Source: Coix lacryma-jobi var. lacryma-jobi | Taxonomy: Eukaryota > Streptophyta > Magnoliopsida > Poales > Poaceae | Assembly (NCBI GenBank): GCA_009763385.1 | Contig: CM019824.1 | Location: forward strand, 147,319,705-147,383,704 | Length of the DNA stretch: 64,000 bases | Direction: 5' to 3' | Shown: one piece after another, positions 43,343-54,292 of the stretch | How the letters are laid out: each line of letters opens with the position of its first letter | How positions within the stretch are numbered: position 1 is the first letter of the stretch | Program-made: the position numbers and the translations under genes | Notes under the pieces: model-generated | Database searches by the model: none | Told to the model about the DNA's origin: nothing | Seen by the model: only the letters and a program-made list of their open reading frames with translations

Positions 43343-45325
43343 TCATCCACCTTTTGATGGTACCCAAACTTGTTTGGGTCCTCTCAAGTTAGGAGCAACA
43401 TACTTAGGCAATGCCTTAGTATGAATAGCGGGATGTTTTGCAATAGCAACCAATGTGGTACCATTGTCATCCTTTCTAAGCACATTATCATCATCAATTG
43501 AAATAGGCTTATAATTTTTACCTAGGGGACATGAATTTGACATGTGTCCCCTTTCCCGGCATGAGTAGCAAACTCTCTTTGATTGAGCCTTCTCTTCCTT
43601 GCTCATTTGTTGCTTCTCATTGCCTTGCCTCTTCTTGTTTGCTTGATCCTTCTTCTCAAGCTTGGTAGGACACTCCGAGGCAAAGTGTCCCATGTCACCA
43701 CACTTGTAGCACTTGATGTGAGCCAAATCTTTCTTCTTTTCTTCATTCTTGCTCATCATCATCTTGGCATCATGGATATGAGTTGGATGCCTTGCTCTTC
43801 CACCCCTTCTTGTTTTCTTCTTCTTCATCAAGTCACCATCATGATGGTTGTTCTTGATTTGAACTTGGGGCTTCTCTTTTTGCTCAACTTGTGGCTTTGG
43901 TTGAGGCTCATCTTGTTGCTTCACCAATTTCTTGGTTGGGCACATAGAGGTGAGATGTCCTCTAGTGCGGCACTTGAAGCATTTGACACACTTGAGCCTC
44001 TCTTCTTCCTTCTTCAACTTGAGCTTTTCTCCATTGGGGCAAGCATTTTCAAGATGTCCCATCTCATGGCATTTGAAGCACATGAAATGAGCTAGCTTCT
44101 TTTGTTCTTGCTTTTTCATCTTCTTCAATCTTTTTCTCTCCCCCTTGGACATGCTCTTATTGAAACCAATGCCACTTTTGTCACCGTAGCTCTTTTGACT
44201 CTTCAACATGTGCTCAAAGGTGACTTTGGAGTTGTAGCACCTCTCTAACTTATTGCTCAAATTCTTCACTTCACTTTTGAGCTCATTGTTCTCCTTCAAA
44301 AGGTTAGTCTCACAAGACAAAGAAGTAGAACAAGCATCTATATGTGAAGAACATGGCATAGCTAATAAATCATCACAAGAGGTGGATACATTCTTCTTGC
44401 CAACATCACATGGGTTAGCATCATTTTGCAATTGATCATTTGATCCATGTAATGAGCTCTCATTGTTTTTAAGTTCCTTCGAAAAAGCTTGAATGAGAGA
44501 GCCATATTTTTCAACTAATTCATCATGTGAAGCTCTAAGAACATCAAGTAAGTGCTTATGTTCTTCACATGAGTTCTTTAGAAATGAGTTTTCATTTGCT
44601 AACTTCATTGTTTTATTTTTCTCATTTTCTAAAGACATGGTCATGCTAGCAAGTCTACTAACAAGCTCATCATATGAATCAACATGATAAACCACATTAG
44701 CATTAGATACCTTGGTGTCACCTTGTGACATGAAGCAATGTGGTGATGGGCTTGTAGTAGTATCACAATCATCACCCGAGCATGAGCCATCAACATCATC
44801 AAGTGTGCTTGGAGTAGAATCATTACTTGCAACACTTGAATCATCACCATCAACCTTGTCAAGTGAGCTTGTTGTAGATCGGTCATCATCATCACTTGAC
44901 CATGAGGTGGAGCAATCTTCCACAACTACCAAGTTGTGGTCATGCTCAACATCCTCATGTGCCACCACCTTGGTCTCATCCTCCTTGAACTTGCCATCAT
45001 CCCATGTAGATGAGTCACCGAAGGTGTGCTTGATGGATTCCCACATCTCATGGGCAGTCCCTTTGGAGTTTATCTTATAAAACAACTCAAAACTCAATGC
45101 ATCGATTAGATAACAATAAGCATTTGCATCAAGTTCAAAGAGATCCTTTTGAGCTTTTGTGAGATTTCTATGGTCCAAAACATGAGTGAGACCACTAGTG
45201 ACAATCCACCAAAACTTTGGCCCCTTTGCACGAAAATGATCAAGCATATGGTGTTTCCATTGTGCAAAGTGTGTGCCATCAAAAATATGTGTATCACACA
45301 CATCATCTAACCCACTAGACGCCAT
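43343..45325 (-). CDS. Sirevirus-type gag with four zinc knuckles, intact
   Basis: The frame is complete at 660 residues from the ATG at 45325 (MASSGLDDVCDTHIFDGTHF). The upstream open frame starts in the PBS and is not used. The N-terminal 120 residues (FDGTHFAQWKHHMLDHFRA, ELFYKINSKGTAHEMWESI) match the copia gag capsid region. Then come an Asp/Ser-rich stretch and a helix-rich middle likely to form coiled coil (near 220-400). Four CCHC knuckles follow at about residues 416-429, 449-462, 539-552 and 586-599 (CFKCHEMGHLENAC, CFKCRTRGHLTSMC, CYKCGDMGHFASEC, CYSCRERGHMSNSC), separated by Lys-rich linkers. The end, GPKQVWVPSKGG, resembles the point where protease coding normally begins, but a stop follows. 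It would form virus-like particles in the cytoplasm and package element RNA. No lesion is visible. Confidence 0.9.
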   Translation of the reverse strand: MASSGLDDVCDTHIFDGTHFAQWKHHMLDHFRAKGPKFWWIVTSGLTHVLDHRNLTKAQKDLFELDANAYCYLIDALSFELFYKINSKGTAHEMWESIKHTFGDSSTWDDGKFKEDETKVVAHEDVEHDHNLVVVEDCSTSWSSDDDDRSTTSSLDKVDGDDSSVASNDSTPSTLDDVDGSCSGDDCDTTTSPSPHCFMSQGDTKVSNANVVYHVDSYDELVSRLASMTMSLENEKNKTMKLANENSFLKNSCEEHKHLLDVLRASHDELVEKYGSLIQAFSKELKNNESSLHGSNDQLQNDANPCDVGKKNVSTSCDDLLAMPCSSHIDACSTSLSCETNLLKENNELKSEVKNLSNKLERCYNSKVTFEHMLKSQKSYGDKSGIGFNKSMSKGERKRLKKMKKQEQKKLAHFMCFKCHEMGHLENACPNGEKLKLKKEEERLKCVKCFKCRTRGHLTSMCPTKKLVKQQDEPQPKPQVEQKEKPQVQIKNNHHDGDLMKKKKTRRGGRARHPTHIHDAKMMMSKNEEKKKDLAHIKCYKCGDMGHFASECPTKLEKKDQANKKRQGNEKQQMSKEEKAQSKRVCYSCRERGHMSNSCPLGKNYKPISIDDDNVLRKDDNGTTLVAIAKHPAIHTKALPKYVAPNLRGPKQVWVPSKGG

Positions 45326-45362
45326 CCTCTCGGGTCGGTGAAGACCACAAATGAGAGACCTC

Positions 45363-45376
45363 GGCTCCGATACCAA
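45363..45376 (-). promoter_or_regulatory. Primer-binding site of the gag-only Sirevirus
   Basis: The minus strand reads TTGGTATCGGAGCC one base after the 5' LTR end. It matches the initiator-Met tRNA PBS (TGGTATCAGAGC) except A to G at one position. Confidence 0.8.
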
Positions 45377-45377
45377 T

Positions 45378-47981
45378 TAAAGGGTCGAGATGGCGGACTA
45401 GAGGGGGGTGAATAGTCCTTTATAAAATTAATCGCTCTGGCTAACCGAAACAAATGCGGAATTAAAACTATCGGTCTAGCCAAGGCTACACCCCTCTACT
45501 TATACTCTATGACACGTTATAAAAGATCCTAAACAATGCAAATAAGGTGTCAGGCTAGCTAGGGCTCACCTAAACAATTCTAGCTTGCAAGGTTACACAA
45601 ACCTAAGCAACTAGTACTCAATCAACCGGGGAGCTCCTACACATGCCACTAAGCAAAAGCACAAAGCCTAGGCTCACTAGCAATGCTCAATAACAAGGCT
45701 ACATAAGCCAAATTAGAGAGCTCAACTTAGCTACACAAACTAAGCAATGTGACTAGCAAGACTATAAGTCAACTAGTCACTCACAGGATTAACTTCTATG
45801 CTACACAAGCTAAGAAGGTAACTAGCATGCTACACAAGCTAACTAATTACAAGAGCAACTACACTAGCACAAGTATATGAACAAGTAAATACAAGCTAGT
45901 GAATGGAGTTTGCAAACCACCGAGAAGATGAACACAAAGTTGACACGGTGATTTTTCTCCCGAGGTTCACTTGGTTGCCACCAAGCTAGTCCCCGTTGTG
46001 TCGACCACACACTTTGGTAGTTCGGCGGCTAATAGGAACCACACCTAGCTCGACACTCGAGCGCCGCAAGAACTCACCCACAAGTGAGGGTAACTCAATG
46101 ACACGCTCTACTAGAGTTGCTCTTCGCGATCCCCGCGGGGCGAGCACAATGCCCCTCACAATCCTTCTCCGGAGCCACGCACAATCTTCACGCGGGCTTC
46201 ACGACGGAGACTCGATCACCAAGCCGTCTAGGAGGTGGCAACCTCCAAGAGTAACAAGCACCACCGGCTTGCAACACGAACACCTAGTGCCACTCGATGC
46301 AATCTCTCAAAGCAACGCACTAGAATCGCTCACTCGCAATAGATTCGCACACTAGCAAGCACAAGCGAGTTAGAGGGCTCCCAAGCACATCCACATAAGC
46401 CACCAAGGCTTTGGAGTGCTCCAGCAGCTGGCCCAAAGCCGGCCCCAACGACTATATATAGAGGGGAGCGGCCAACTAGCCGTTTCCCCTTTTCTGCGCT
46501 TCTGTCGGTAGTACCGACCCCCTGGGCGGTAGTACCGACAGTGTCAGAACTAGCCGTTACACACGGCGCGTTGACCAAAACGAACAACCGACTCCTGGTC
46601 GGTACCTCCGACGGTCGGTAGTACCGGCCCTATGGCGGTACTACCGACAGGTCAAACTGGGGACTACACAGAGAGCTCCCAGACAACTTCCTGACCTCGG
46701 TACCACCGAGGGCGGTAGTACCGACATAATGGCGGTACTACCGCCAGGCCAAAACTGGCCACTTCCAGAGAGCCTCCAAAACTTCCTTCAAACCTTGGTA
46801 CTACCGACCCCCTGGTCGGTACTACCGAGCCCGGTACTACCGGCCCTATGGCGGTACTACCGGTAGGCCAAAACTGGCCACTTCCAGAGAGCTTCCAAAC
46901 TCCTCACACCTCGAAACCTCGAACGGTCGATAGTACCGACCCTATGGCGGTACTACCGGCAGGCCAAACTCAGCTCAACACAGAGAGCCTGCAAAACCCT
47001 TCAGGGCCACGATACCACCGACCCTCTGGTCGGTACCACCGTCGGCGGTAGTACCGAGGTTATGGCGGTACTACCGCCAGGCCAAATCAGCCCCAACACA
47101 GAGAAGGTTGCACGCAGCACCCATGGGCGGTACTACCGACCCCCCTGGGCAGCACTACCGACCATACTCAGAAAACTTCCCTTTTCTTCTCTGTGTTGAT
47201 CCAAATCAACTCCAACAACTTCTCCTTTGCAAATGTGCCAACACCACCAAGTGTACAACAACATGTGCATGTGTGTTAGCATTTTCACAATCATTTTTCA
47301 AAGGATTTTCTCTTTCACTCACCGCGCCACTCGATCATAGCAACATCGCAAAGTTAGATCGCTCAAGTGGCACTAGATGACCGATATGCAAACAAGTTTG
47401 CTCCTCTTAATAGTACGGCCATCTATCCTAAACCCGGTCATAATCTTCTCTACACACCTATGACCGGTGAAATGAAATGCCCTACAAGTATACCTTTGCC
47501 TTGCGCATTCCATTCCATCTCCTCCGGTGTTGATGCAACACATGCACCAACCTCTTCATCAAATGATATGATCCACTTCATATCATCACATGGCCTCCAT
47601 GGTCCATCGATCTTGACATCACTTGCTCTTCACCATCGCTTCGGTCCTTCGGCGCCAAGTCTTGCTTAAGCCTCCCGACACTCGGTACCAACGGCTTCAA
47701 AGCCTCAACTTGCCCTTCACCTTCGCAACCGGTCCATCAAGCCAAGTCTTGCCTTGATCTTCTCCATCTTAGCCACATGACCACATGTCATGTTTCATGT
47801 GCATTAAGCTCCTTCTTCACATGTGTGAGCCTTGCAACATCCTCCAAGCCATTTCACCTCTATGGCATATGTTGCTCACACATGATCACCTGTGGACTAA
47901 TCGCCTGTGTAATTTACTTCAAACACATATTAGTCCACCTAAGTTATCATTCAATTACCAAAACCAAACAAGGACCTTTCA
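45378..47981 (-). repeat. 5' LTR of the gag-only Sirevirus
   Basis: At 2604 bp it is near-identical to 37641-40243. The differences I found: 45436 region (CTCTGG against CTCCGG), ACACG against ACACC near 45514, AGGAACC against AGGCACC near 46036, CTCGAG against CTCAAG near 46059, an extra A near 46577, and ATCGCC against ATCACC near 47902. A TATATATA box lies at 46453-46460. Confidence 0.93.
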
Positions 47982-47986
47982 CCAGA

Positions 47987-49251
47987 GGCTCAAGATACTC
48001 TGGCTGAGGCGGAAAAGCCTGTCGAGCGTGACCCCAAGTACATGCAGCCCAGATGGTGTCCTCCTAGTTTGGCTAAGACTCAGCGAAGGAAGCTGCAGAG
48101 GGCCCGCTGCAACAAACAGAGGAAGGAGCGGCTTGACAAAATGAGGGAGGACATCTTCAACTCGACGCATCCTGTTTTCCCTCAGGGCAAGCGAGGAGGT
48201 GAAGAGCCGGCTTGCAATCAAAGGCCGACCTTGACGATAGTGGATCTAAAAGGGTCGGATCCTGAGCCGACTAGTTTGGGTACTGAGTCTACTCAAGTGG
48301 CCTCAGAATCAATCAGGTCGGACACTGATCAGACCAGCGCAGCACAGGCACCGACCAGTTTAGTGGTCAAGCAAGTTGAATCGGCTACTACTGGATTCAG
48401 AAGAGAGTTGGCCCGATCAGGATCTAGGACCGAATCGATTCCTAATATACCGATGGGTTTAGCCTCACTTCTTAATAAACCTGTTTCCTCCACTGGTATT
48501 ACTGCAACCAGTGAAGAATTATCTGAAAAACCAGATGAGGAGATGGTGGACTATGAACCTTCCCTAGAAAGGGCGGAGGTCGATGTAGTTTATTTATCGA
48601 CCGACTATTATGTGGTCGGAGATGATTCGACGGTAGCGGAGTTCAACTTCGCTACGCAGACTGCCGTGTTCCAGAAACCGGAGGAATCCGTCAATCATCT
48701 CAAGCCTTTACATGTAAAGGGACACATCAATGGCACACCGGTTCACAAAATGTTGGTCGACAGTGGGGCGATTGTGAATTTGATGCCATACTCGCTTTAC
48801 CAGAAGCTTGGCGGTACCGATGAAGAGCTGATCAAGACCAACATGACTATTACTAGAGTCGGAGGAGGAGATCCCATTCCGACCAAAGGAGTTGCGTCCA
48901 TGGAATTGACTGTTGGGAGCAAGACTTTGGCTACAGCTTTCTTCGTCGCCGACATACAAGGTAGCAATAACCTTATACTTGGACGTGACTGGATTCATGC
49001 TAATCGGTGCATACCTTCTAGTTTGCATCAGTTTCTCATTCAATGGGTGGGAGACGATGTTGAGGTGGTGCACTCAGATTCATCGGCCTATGTAGCTACG
49101 GCTGATGCTCCTTTGCTCGGGGGGGCATGATACTATTGCTTGTCTGTCTGGTCGGGACCTTTCTGATTTTCAGTTTGTTAGCGTTACTAGGGAAGGTTTC
49201 ATACCAGTATCTTTAAAGCCGACTGATAATCGGTTCAACATTATCATGTAA
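47987..49251 (+). pseudogene. gag C-terminus and aspartic protease of the large Tat element
   Basis: Open from the TSD to 49130, this covers a basic region (RRKLQRARCNKQRKERL), a long linker, then a retropepsin-like domain: PLHVKGHINGTPVHKMLVDS followed by GAIVNLMPYSLYQKLG (catalytic DSG at about 48760) and NLILGRDWIH. A run of seven G near 49121-49127 shifts the frame. The shifted frame continues (ACLSGRDLSDFQFVSVTREG) to a TAA at 49249-49251. The protease domain itself looks intact. Confidence 0.88.
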
Positions 49252-49255
49252 TTTA

Positions 49256-51418
49256 ATGGATGCTAATGTTGATTGGTTAAAACATCGTGTTGAGCAATAT
49301 CGGACCTGTAAGACCGATACTTGTGAGGCTATTGATGATTTTGATGAGCTCAATAAGTTGGGCCAAGGTTTCACGTCGGCCGATCCTTTAGAACAAATAG
49401 ATATTTGGGATGGTTCTATGCCTAGGCCGACCTTTATAAATCAGAATCTTGAAGTCGATTATAAAATAAAGTTAATCGCGCTCTTGAAAGAGTATGTTGA
49501 TTGCTTTGCATGGAGTTATACGGAGATGCCTGGGTTGAGCCGAGAACTTGTCGAGCATCGGCTTCCTATTAAGCCAGGGTTCCGACCATTCAAGCAACAT
49601 CCTCGCCGTTTTAATTCTACAATATATGACCGAATTAAAGAGGAAATTAATCGGTTATTACAAGCGGGATTTATCCGACCATGCAGATATGCGGAGTGGG
49701 TCTCTAACATCGTGCCTATAGAAAAGAAAGATACCAGGAAAATCGGGGTTTGCATTGATTTTAGAGATCTGAATAGAGCCACTCCCAAAGATGAGTATCC
49801 TATGCCTATAGCCGATATGTTAATCAATAATGCTTCGGGACATCAGGTTGTCAGTCTTCTTGACGGCAACGCTGGTTATAATCAGATATTCATGACCGAA
49901 GAGGACATGTCCAAAACGGCCTTTATTTGTCCAGGATTCGTTGGTCTTTTTGAATGGGTCGTAATGACATTCGGTTTGAAGAATGCAGGTGCTACCTATC
50001 AACGCGCTATGAATCTGATCTTTCATGATTTGATTGGGATAATCATGGAAGTATATATTGATAATATCGTGCTTAAATCGGCTGCCCATGTGTCTCATCT
50101 GGCCGATTTACGTTTAGCGTTTGAAAGGATGCGTCGTTATGGGTTGAAGATGAATCCACTAAAGTGTGCTTTCGTTGTGTCAGCTGGGAAGTTTTTAGGG
50201 TTCATCATTCACGACAAAGGCATAGAAATTGATCCCAAAAGAATAGAAAAAATCAAGAAAGTTCAGGTGCCTACATGCAAAAAGGACTTGCAGAAGTTCT
50301 TGGGGAAAGTGAACTACTTGAGGAGATTTATTGCAAATTTGTCTGGGAAAATTATTCCTTTCAGCCCTATATTAAAATTAAAGGATGAAGCTGAGTTCGC
50401 TTGGGGGACAGAGCAGCAAGAAGCATTTGAAAAAATAAAGGAATATTTGTCATCTCCACCAGTTCTTCGGGCGCCTAAGAGAGGTATCCCTTTCAGATTA
50501 TATATCGTCGCTGATGAAAAGGTTATTGGAGCTGTCTTGACACAAGAAGATGGAGGTAAAGAATATGTAATTGCATATATTGGTCGCCGTCTTCTTGATC
50601 CCGAGACAAGGTACGCCCATATCGAGAAATTATGTTTATCTTTGTACCATGCTTGTGCTAAAATGATACACTATTTGCTATCTAGTACATGTATTGTTGC
50701 ATGCCAGGCCGATGTGATTAGGCACATGTTATATCGGCTAATCCTTAGAGGAAGGATTGGCAAATTGGCGTATGCATTGATTGAGTTTGACTTGACCTAT
50801 GAACCATTGAAAACTTTGAAGGGTCCAGTTCTTGCCGATTTCATTGTTGAGCATGGTATTAGTTTAGAAGATGAAATTGGTTACTTTACTTTTACTCCAT
50901 GGAAACTTTATTTTGATGGATCGGCTTGTAAGGAGGGCCAAGGTGTTGGTGTGGTCATCATTTCTCCTAATGGTGCTAGGTTTGAAATGTTGAGCCGGTT
51001 AGATTACTTGTGCACTAATAATCAAGCCGAATATGAAGCTCTTTTATTCGGTTTAGAAATATTATGTTCCATGGAGGTTAAGTATGTTGAAGCTTATGAC
51101 GATTCCTTACTAGTAGTACAACAAGTTGCTGGTAATTTTCAATGTTTAGAGGGATCGTTAAATGTTTATCTTGACATGTGCCTTGACATCATTGCTCATT
51201 TTACCGAATTTCAGATTCGGCATATACCAAGGCATGAAAATTATAAAGCCAACATGTTAGCCCAGCAAGCATCTGGCTATAATGTTAGTAAATGCAATTT
51301 TTACATAAAGCCGGTGCAGCAGCACGCAGAAGTATTATCGGCTTCTATGGCCGACCACCGACCAGTTTGTTTTAAGACCAGTTCGGTCACCTTGCCATGG
51401 AGACCAGGTATATGTTGA
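49256..51418 (+). pseudogene. RT and RNase H of the large Tat element, YIDD changed to YIDN
   Basis: One open frame begins MDANVDWLKHRVEQYR and carries the linker (KLGQGFTSADPLEQ), RT (CIDFRDLNRATPKDEYPMP, LLDGNAGYNQIF, FGLKNAGATYQRAMN) and RNase H (LYFDGSACKEGQG, NNQAEYEALLFG). The catalytic YIDD box reads VYIDNIVLKS (near 50055), which loses one metal-binding Asp and should abolish RT activity. The frame stops at TGA 51416-51418; a frameshift then leads to the integrase frame. The previous frame ends at 49251, so a shift also lies between protease and RT. Confidence 0.9.
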
Positions 51419-51437
51419 GCATACTTGGGTAAGTACT

Positions 51438-52823
51438 ATGGCTGACCAGGTTGTTTATGAACCAAGTCAGTTAATCCGTTCGATTGACCTGGTCGATCTT
51501 GGAACGATTAATTTGTCTGAAGAAACTCTAAATCGGTCTGAAACAAATGGAACTGATTTGGAAGATTGGAGAACTCCCCTACTTAAATATCTTAATGATC
51601 CAAGTACTAAGGCTGATCAAAGTGTTCAGCGGAGTGCATTTAAATATGTACTACATAATGATGAGCTTTACCGAAGAACTGCCGAAGACTTGTTACTTAA
51701 GTGTTTGGGATCTGATCAAGCAAAGGTGGCTATGGGGGAAGTTCATGAAGGTATTTGTGATACACATCAATCGGCGCCTAAGATGAAATGGTTATTGCGC
51801 AGAGCTGGGTTTTATTGGCCCACAATGATGGTCGATTGTTTTCGTTACTACAAAGGATGCGAAGAATGTCAACGGTTTGGAAATATACAGCTTGCACCTG
51901 CTGCTATGCTTCATCCCATTATCAAACCGTGGCCTTTTCGTGGTTGGGGGCTAGACTTCATTGGCCAAATTCATCCCCCATCTTCAAAGGGACATTGTTT
52001 TGTTCTGGTCGCTACAGATTACTTCACTAAATGGACTGAAGCAGTGCCTTTGAAGAATATGACACATAAGGAGGTAATTGAGTTTATTACTGAACATATT
52101 ATATATAGATTCGGCATACCTCAGACGTTAACCACAGATCAAGGGACGTCTTTTATTTCTAAGGAAGTGCGAGATTTTGCCGAATTATACAAAATAAAGA
52201 TGCTCAATTCGTCTCCATACTATGCTCAAGCTAACGGCCAAGCTGAGTCTAGTAACAAGACTTTGATTAAGCTTATCAAAAAGAAGATTGAGGACAATCC
52301 AAGAAGGTGGCATGAGGTTTTGTCTGAAGCTTTATGGGCTCATCGCGTGTCAAGGCATGGTGCTACAAAAGTCACTCCTTTCGAGCTGGTATATGGGCAA
52401 GAAGCAGTGTTGCCCGTCGAGGTAAATCTGGACGCATATAGACTAGCTAGATAGAATGATTTATCTGCTATAATGTACCATGATGCCATGATGGACAACA
52501 TAGATGAAATAACCGATAAAAGATTAAAAGCTTTTAAGGAGATGGAAAAAGACAAAGCCCGGGTTGCCAGAGCATACAACAAGAAAGTGAGAAGCAAATC
52601 ATTCCAAGTGGGAGAGTTAGTATGGAAAACTATACTACCACTCGGGTCGAGAAGTAACAAGTTTGGCAAGTGGTCGCCAAGTTGGGAAGGTCCTTATAAA
52701 GTAATCAAGGTAATATTCGGGAATGCATATGTGCTGGAGACGTTGCAAGGTGAAAGTCTCTCAAGAGCAATAAACGGAAGGTATTTGAAAAAGAACTTTC
52801 CAAGTGTTTGGCAAGAAGCCTGA
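51438..52823 (+). pseudogene. Integrase of the large Tat element
   Basis: It carries the zinc-binding HHCC domain (HEGICDTHQSAPKMKW, GCEECQRFGN), a catalytic core with the DDE residues in LDFIGQIHP, TTDQGTSF and GQAESSNK, and the C-terminal domain (ARAYNKKVRSKSFQVGELVW, FGKWSPSWEGPYKV). A single in-frame TAG at 52452-52454 stands in a position that is usually Gln (LAR-stop-NDLS). Otherwise it is open to the TGA at 52821-52823. The core is intact, but the C-terminal domain is separated by the stop. Confidence 0.9.
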
Positions 52824-52965
52824 GCGCCTTCCAAACAATGGCCGATACATGTATCGCCCTTAGAACAAAAATAGTCAGAAAGTTTATCCTTAATTATCGA
52901 ATAGCCGATGAGTTGGACATCGTTGTTGTTCGGTTTGTTTTTAGGTTTTGCTAAAGATCACCTAA

Positions 52966-52980
52966 AAACAGGGGGGCATA
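52966..52980 (+). promoter_or_regulatory. Polypurine tract of the large Tat element
   Basis: AAACAGGGGGGCATA directly precedes the 3' LTR start TGTTGACAC. Confidence 0.75.
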
Positions 52981-53761
52981 TGTTGACACTCAAAAGTGTC
53001 ACAGGTAAAGTAAATTTAGAAGAAGTATTTGGCCTGTAATATTAAGGTCGAATTTGTCTTCTATTATTTCGTATTTAATGAATTAGATGTTTTAAGTCAA
53101 ATGGGCCTGATCATTTTGGACTTCCGATCAGTCAATGTTTGTGTCCGACTAGGTGACACTGGTCGGAGGCCTTATAGTTATGATGAAGGCTAAGTCCGGC
53201 GACAATTCATTAATCAGTATGGGCTAATAGAGCCCATTGAGGCTGATTTAGATCAATCTGTTCGATCTAAGGATTGGCGAGATTAGGGTTACCTTGTTGC
53301 GTCTGGTTTGGATTCTATGTTGATAGAGTCCGGATAGAAAACTTGGAGATCGTATTTGAAGACGTTTCCTATTGGGATAAGACCAACCCCCTCTATATAT
53401 ATGAGAGGATCATGGCCGATTGAATCATCCAACACCAATCGATCAAATCAATCTACTATCCCTATTACCCTTTTTCCTTCTACCTTGTTGTTCGGCGCGT
53501 CTCCCGGCGAGACTCGACGGCATTCTAGGCGGCCTTGCTGGTCCTAGAACAACCTCTACGTGCTTCTCCCCGACGGGTCTTCCCGGGAGGAGTTCTAAAA
53601 TTATCAACACAGGAACCCAAAACCCTAGATTGATCAAAACCGGTCTTTAGATCAGTTTTCGTCGGTTTAGTTAGGGTCTCTGCTGTCTCAGGTTGAACTG
53701 CAACCTCTTCGGGTGCTCTAGCCCTGCTGGTGTGTGATTCGGATCACTTCCGACGTCAACA
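52981..53761 (+). repeat. 3' LTR of the large Tat element
   Basis: It starts TGTTGACACTC and ends CGTCAACA, followed by the TSD CAACA. A TATATATA box lies at 53394-53401. It differs from the 5' LTR at roughly 25-30 positions, mostly transitions. Confidence 0.93.
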
Positions 53762-53766
53762 CAACA

Positions 53767-54177
53767 TACAAAGAATCACATTCGCCCCACACAACTTGAT
53801 ATCCTAGATCCACGCACAAGCATCCAACATAGGTGCTATTCCAAAGAATGCTACTGTAGGCCTGAAGAAGAAAACAAGAAAGAGAGTTTTTGCACAAGTC
53901 TGGCCCATTTGGAACGAAACAATAGATATTACAATAACTGAAAAATAGATGCAAATAGCCCAAACCAAGAACTAGCACACGATGGTAAATATCCCTAAAC
54001 ATCCTAATACTATGCAAACTATGTGATTAACATATTATATACTCTTTGTTTCAACAATACAAAATAAACATGCTTGTCAAACTACAACACAGATGATCTG
54101 ACAAGCATCTATGAACAAGCGTACAGAGGTAACACAACTTTGCTATGAAATACCATTCCTACTCAGCACTAACAAAC
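53767..54177. other. Unassigned DNA between Tat and CACTA elements
   Basis: Nothing is recognisable. It continues the target sequence seen at 32057-32441. Confidence 0.5.
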
Positions 54178-54197
54178 TACCACTATTATAGAAAGCT

Positions 54198-54292
54198 TAA
54201 CCGAGGCGGGCAAAATAGGTTAACCGAGGAGGGCAAACCGTCTGCCTCGGTCCATAGGCCTCGGTTAATCAAAACTTAACTGAGGCGGTCTA
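54198..54292. repeat. Left subterminal TTAACCGAGGCGG repeats of the CACTA element
   Basis: About five direct or inverted copies of the 13-bp motif lie within 95 bp of the left end. CACTA transposase helper proteins bind such subterminal repeats in known systems. Confidence 0.8.

Larger units (their letters stand above)
37641..47981 (-). mobile_element. Gag-only Sirevirus-like copia element, TSD CCAGA
   Basis: Two 2.6-kb LTRs (37641-40243, 45378-47981) enclose 5.1 kb. CCAGA flanks both ends (37636-37640, 47982-47986). On the minus strand: 5' LTR, PBS (TTGGTATCGGAGCC), a complete gag (45325-43343), 3.1 kb of noncoding sequence with polypurine motifs, PPT (AAAAAGGGGGAGAT), 3' LTR. No protease, integrase or RT is found on either strand, so it must rely on another element's enzymes. 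By eye the LTRs differ by five substitutions and one 1-base indel over 2.6 kb, making it the youngest datable insertion here. It splits gag of the Tat element. Confidence 0.95.
32442..53761 (+). mobile_element. Tat-type Ty3/gypsy element with two nested insertions, TSD CAACA
   Basis: LTRs at 32442-33221 and 52981-53761 (780 and 781 bp) have inverted ends TGTTGAC/GTCAACA and are flanked by CAACA (32437-32441, 53762-53766). Order: LTR, PBS, gag, protease, RT, RNase H, integrase, PPT, LTR. The span is 21,320 bp; without the nested solo LTR and the gag-only Sirevirus it is about 9.4 kb, normal for the family. By eye the LTRs differ at 25-30 sites (about 3.5%), clearly older than the nested Sirevirus. 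All coding parts carry stops or frameshifts. Unlike the Tat element at 5515-11554 it has no room for an antisense gene between integrase and 3' LTR. Confidence 0.95.

Noticed and set aside
43583..45080. Plus-strand frames opposite the Sirevirus gag
   Set aside because: They are low-complexity shadows of the Lys- and Asp/Ser-rich gag.
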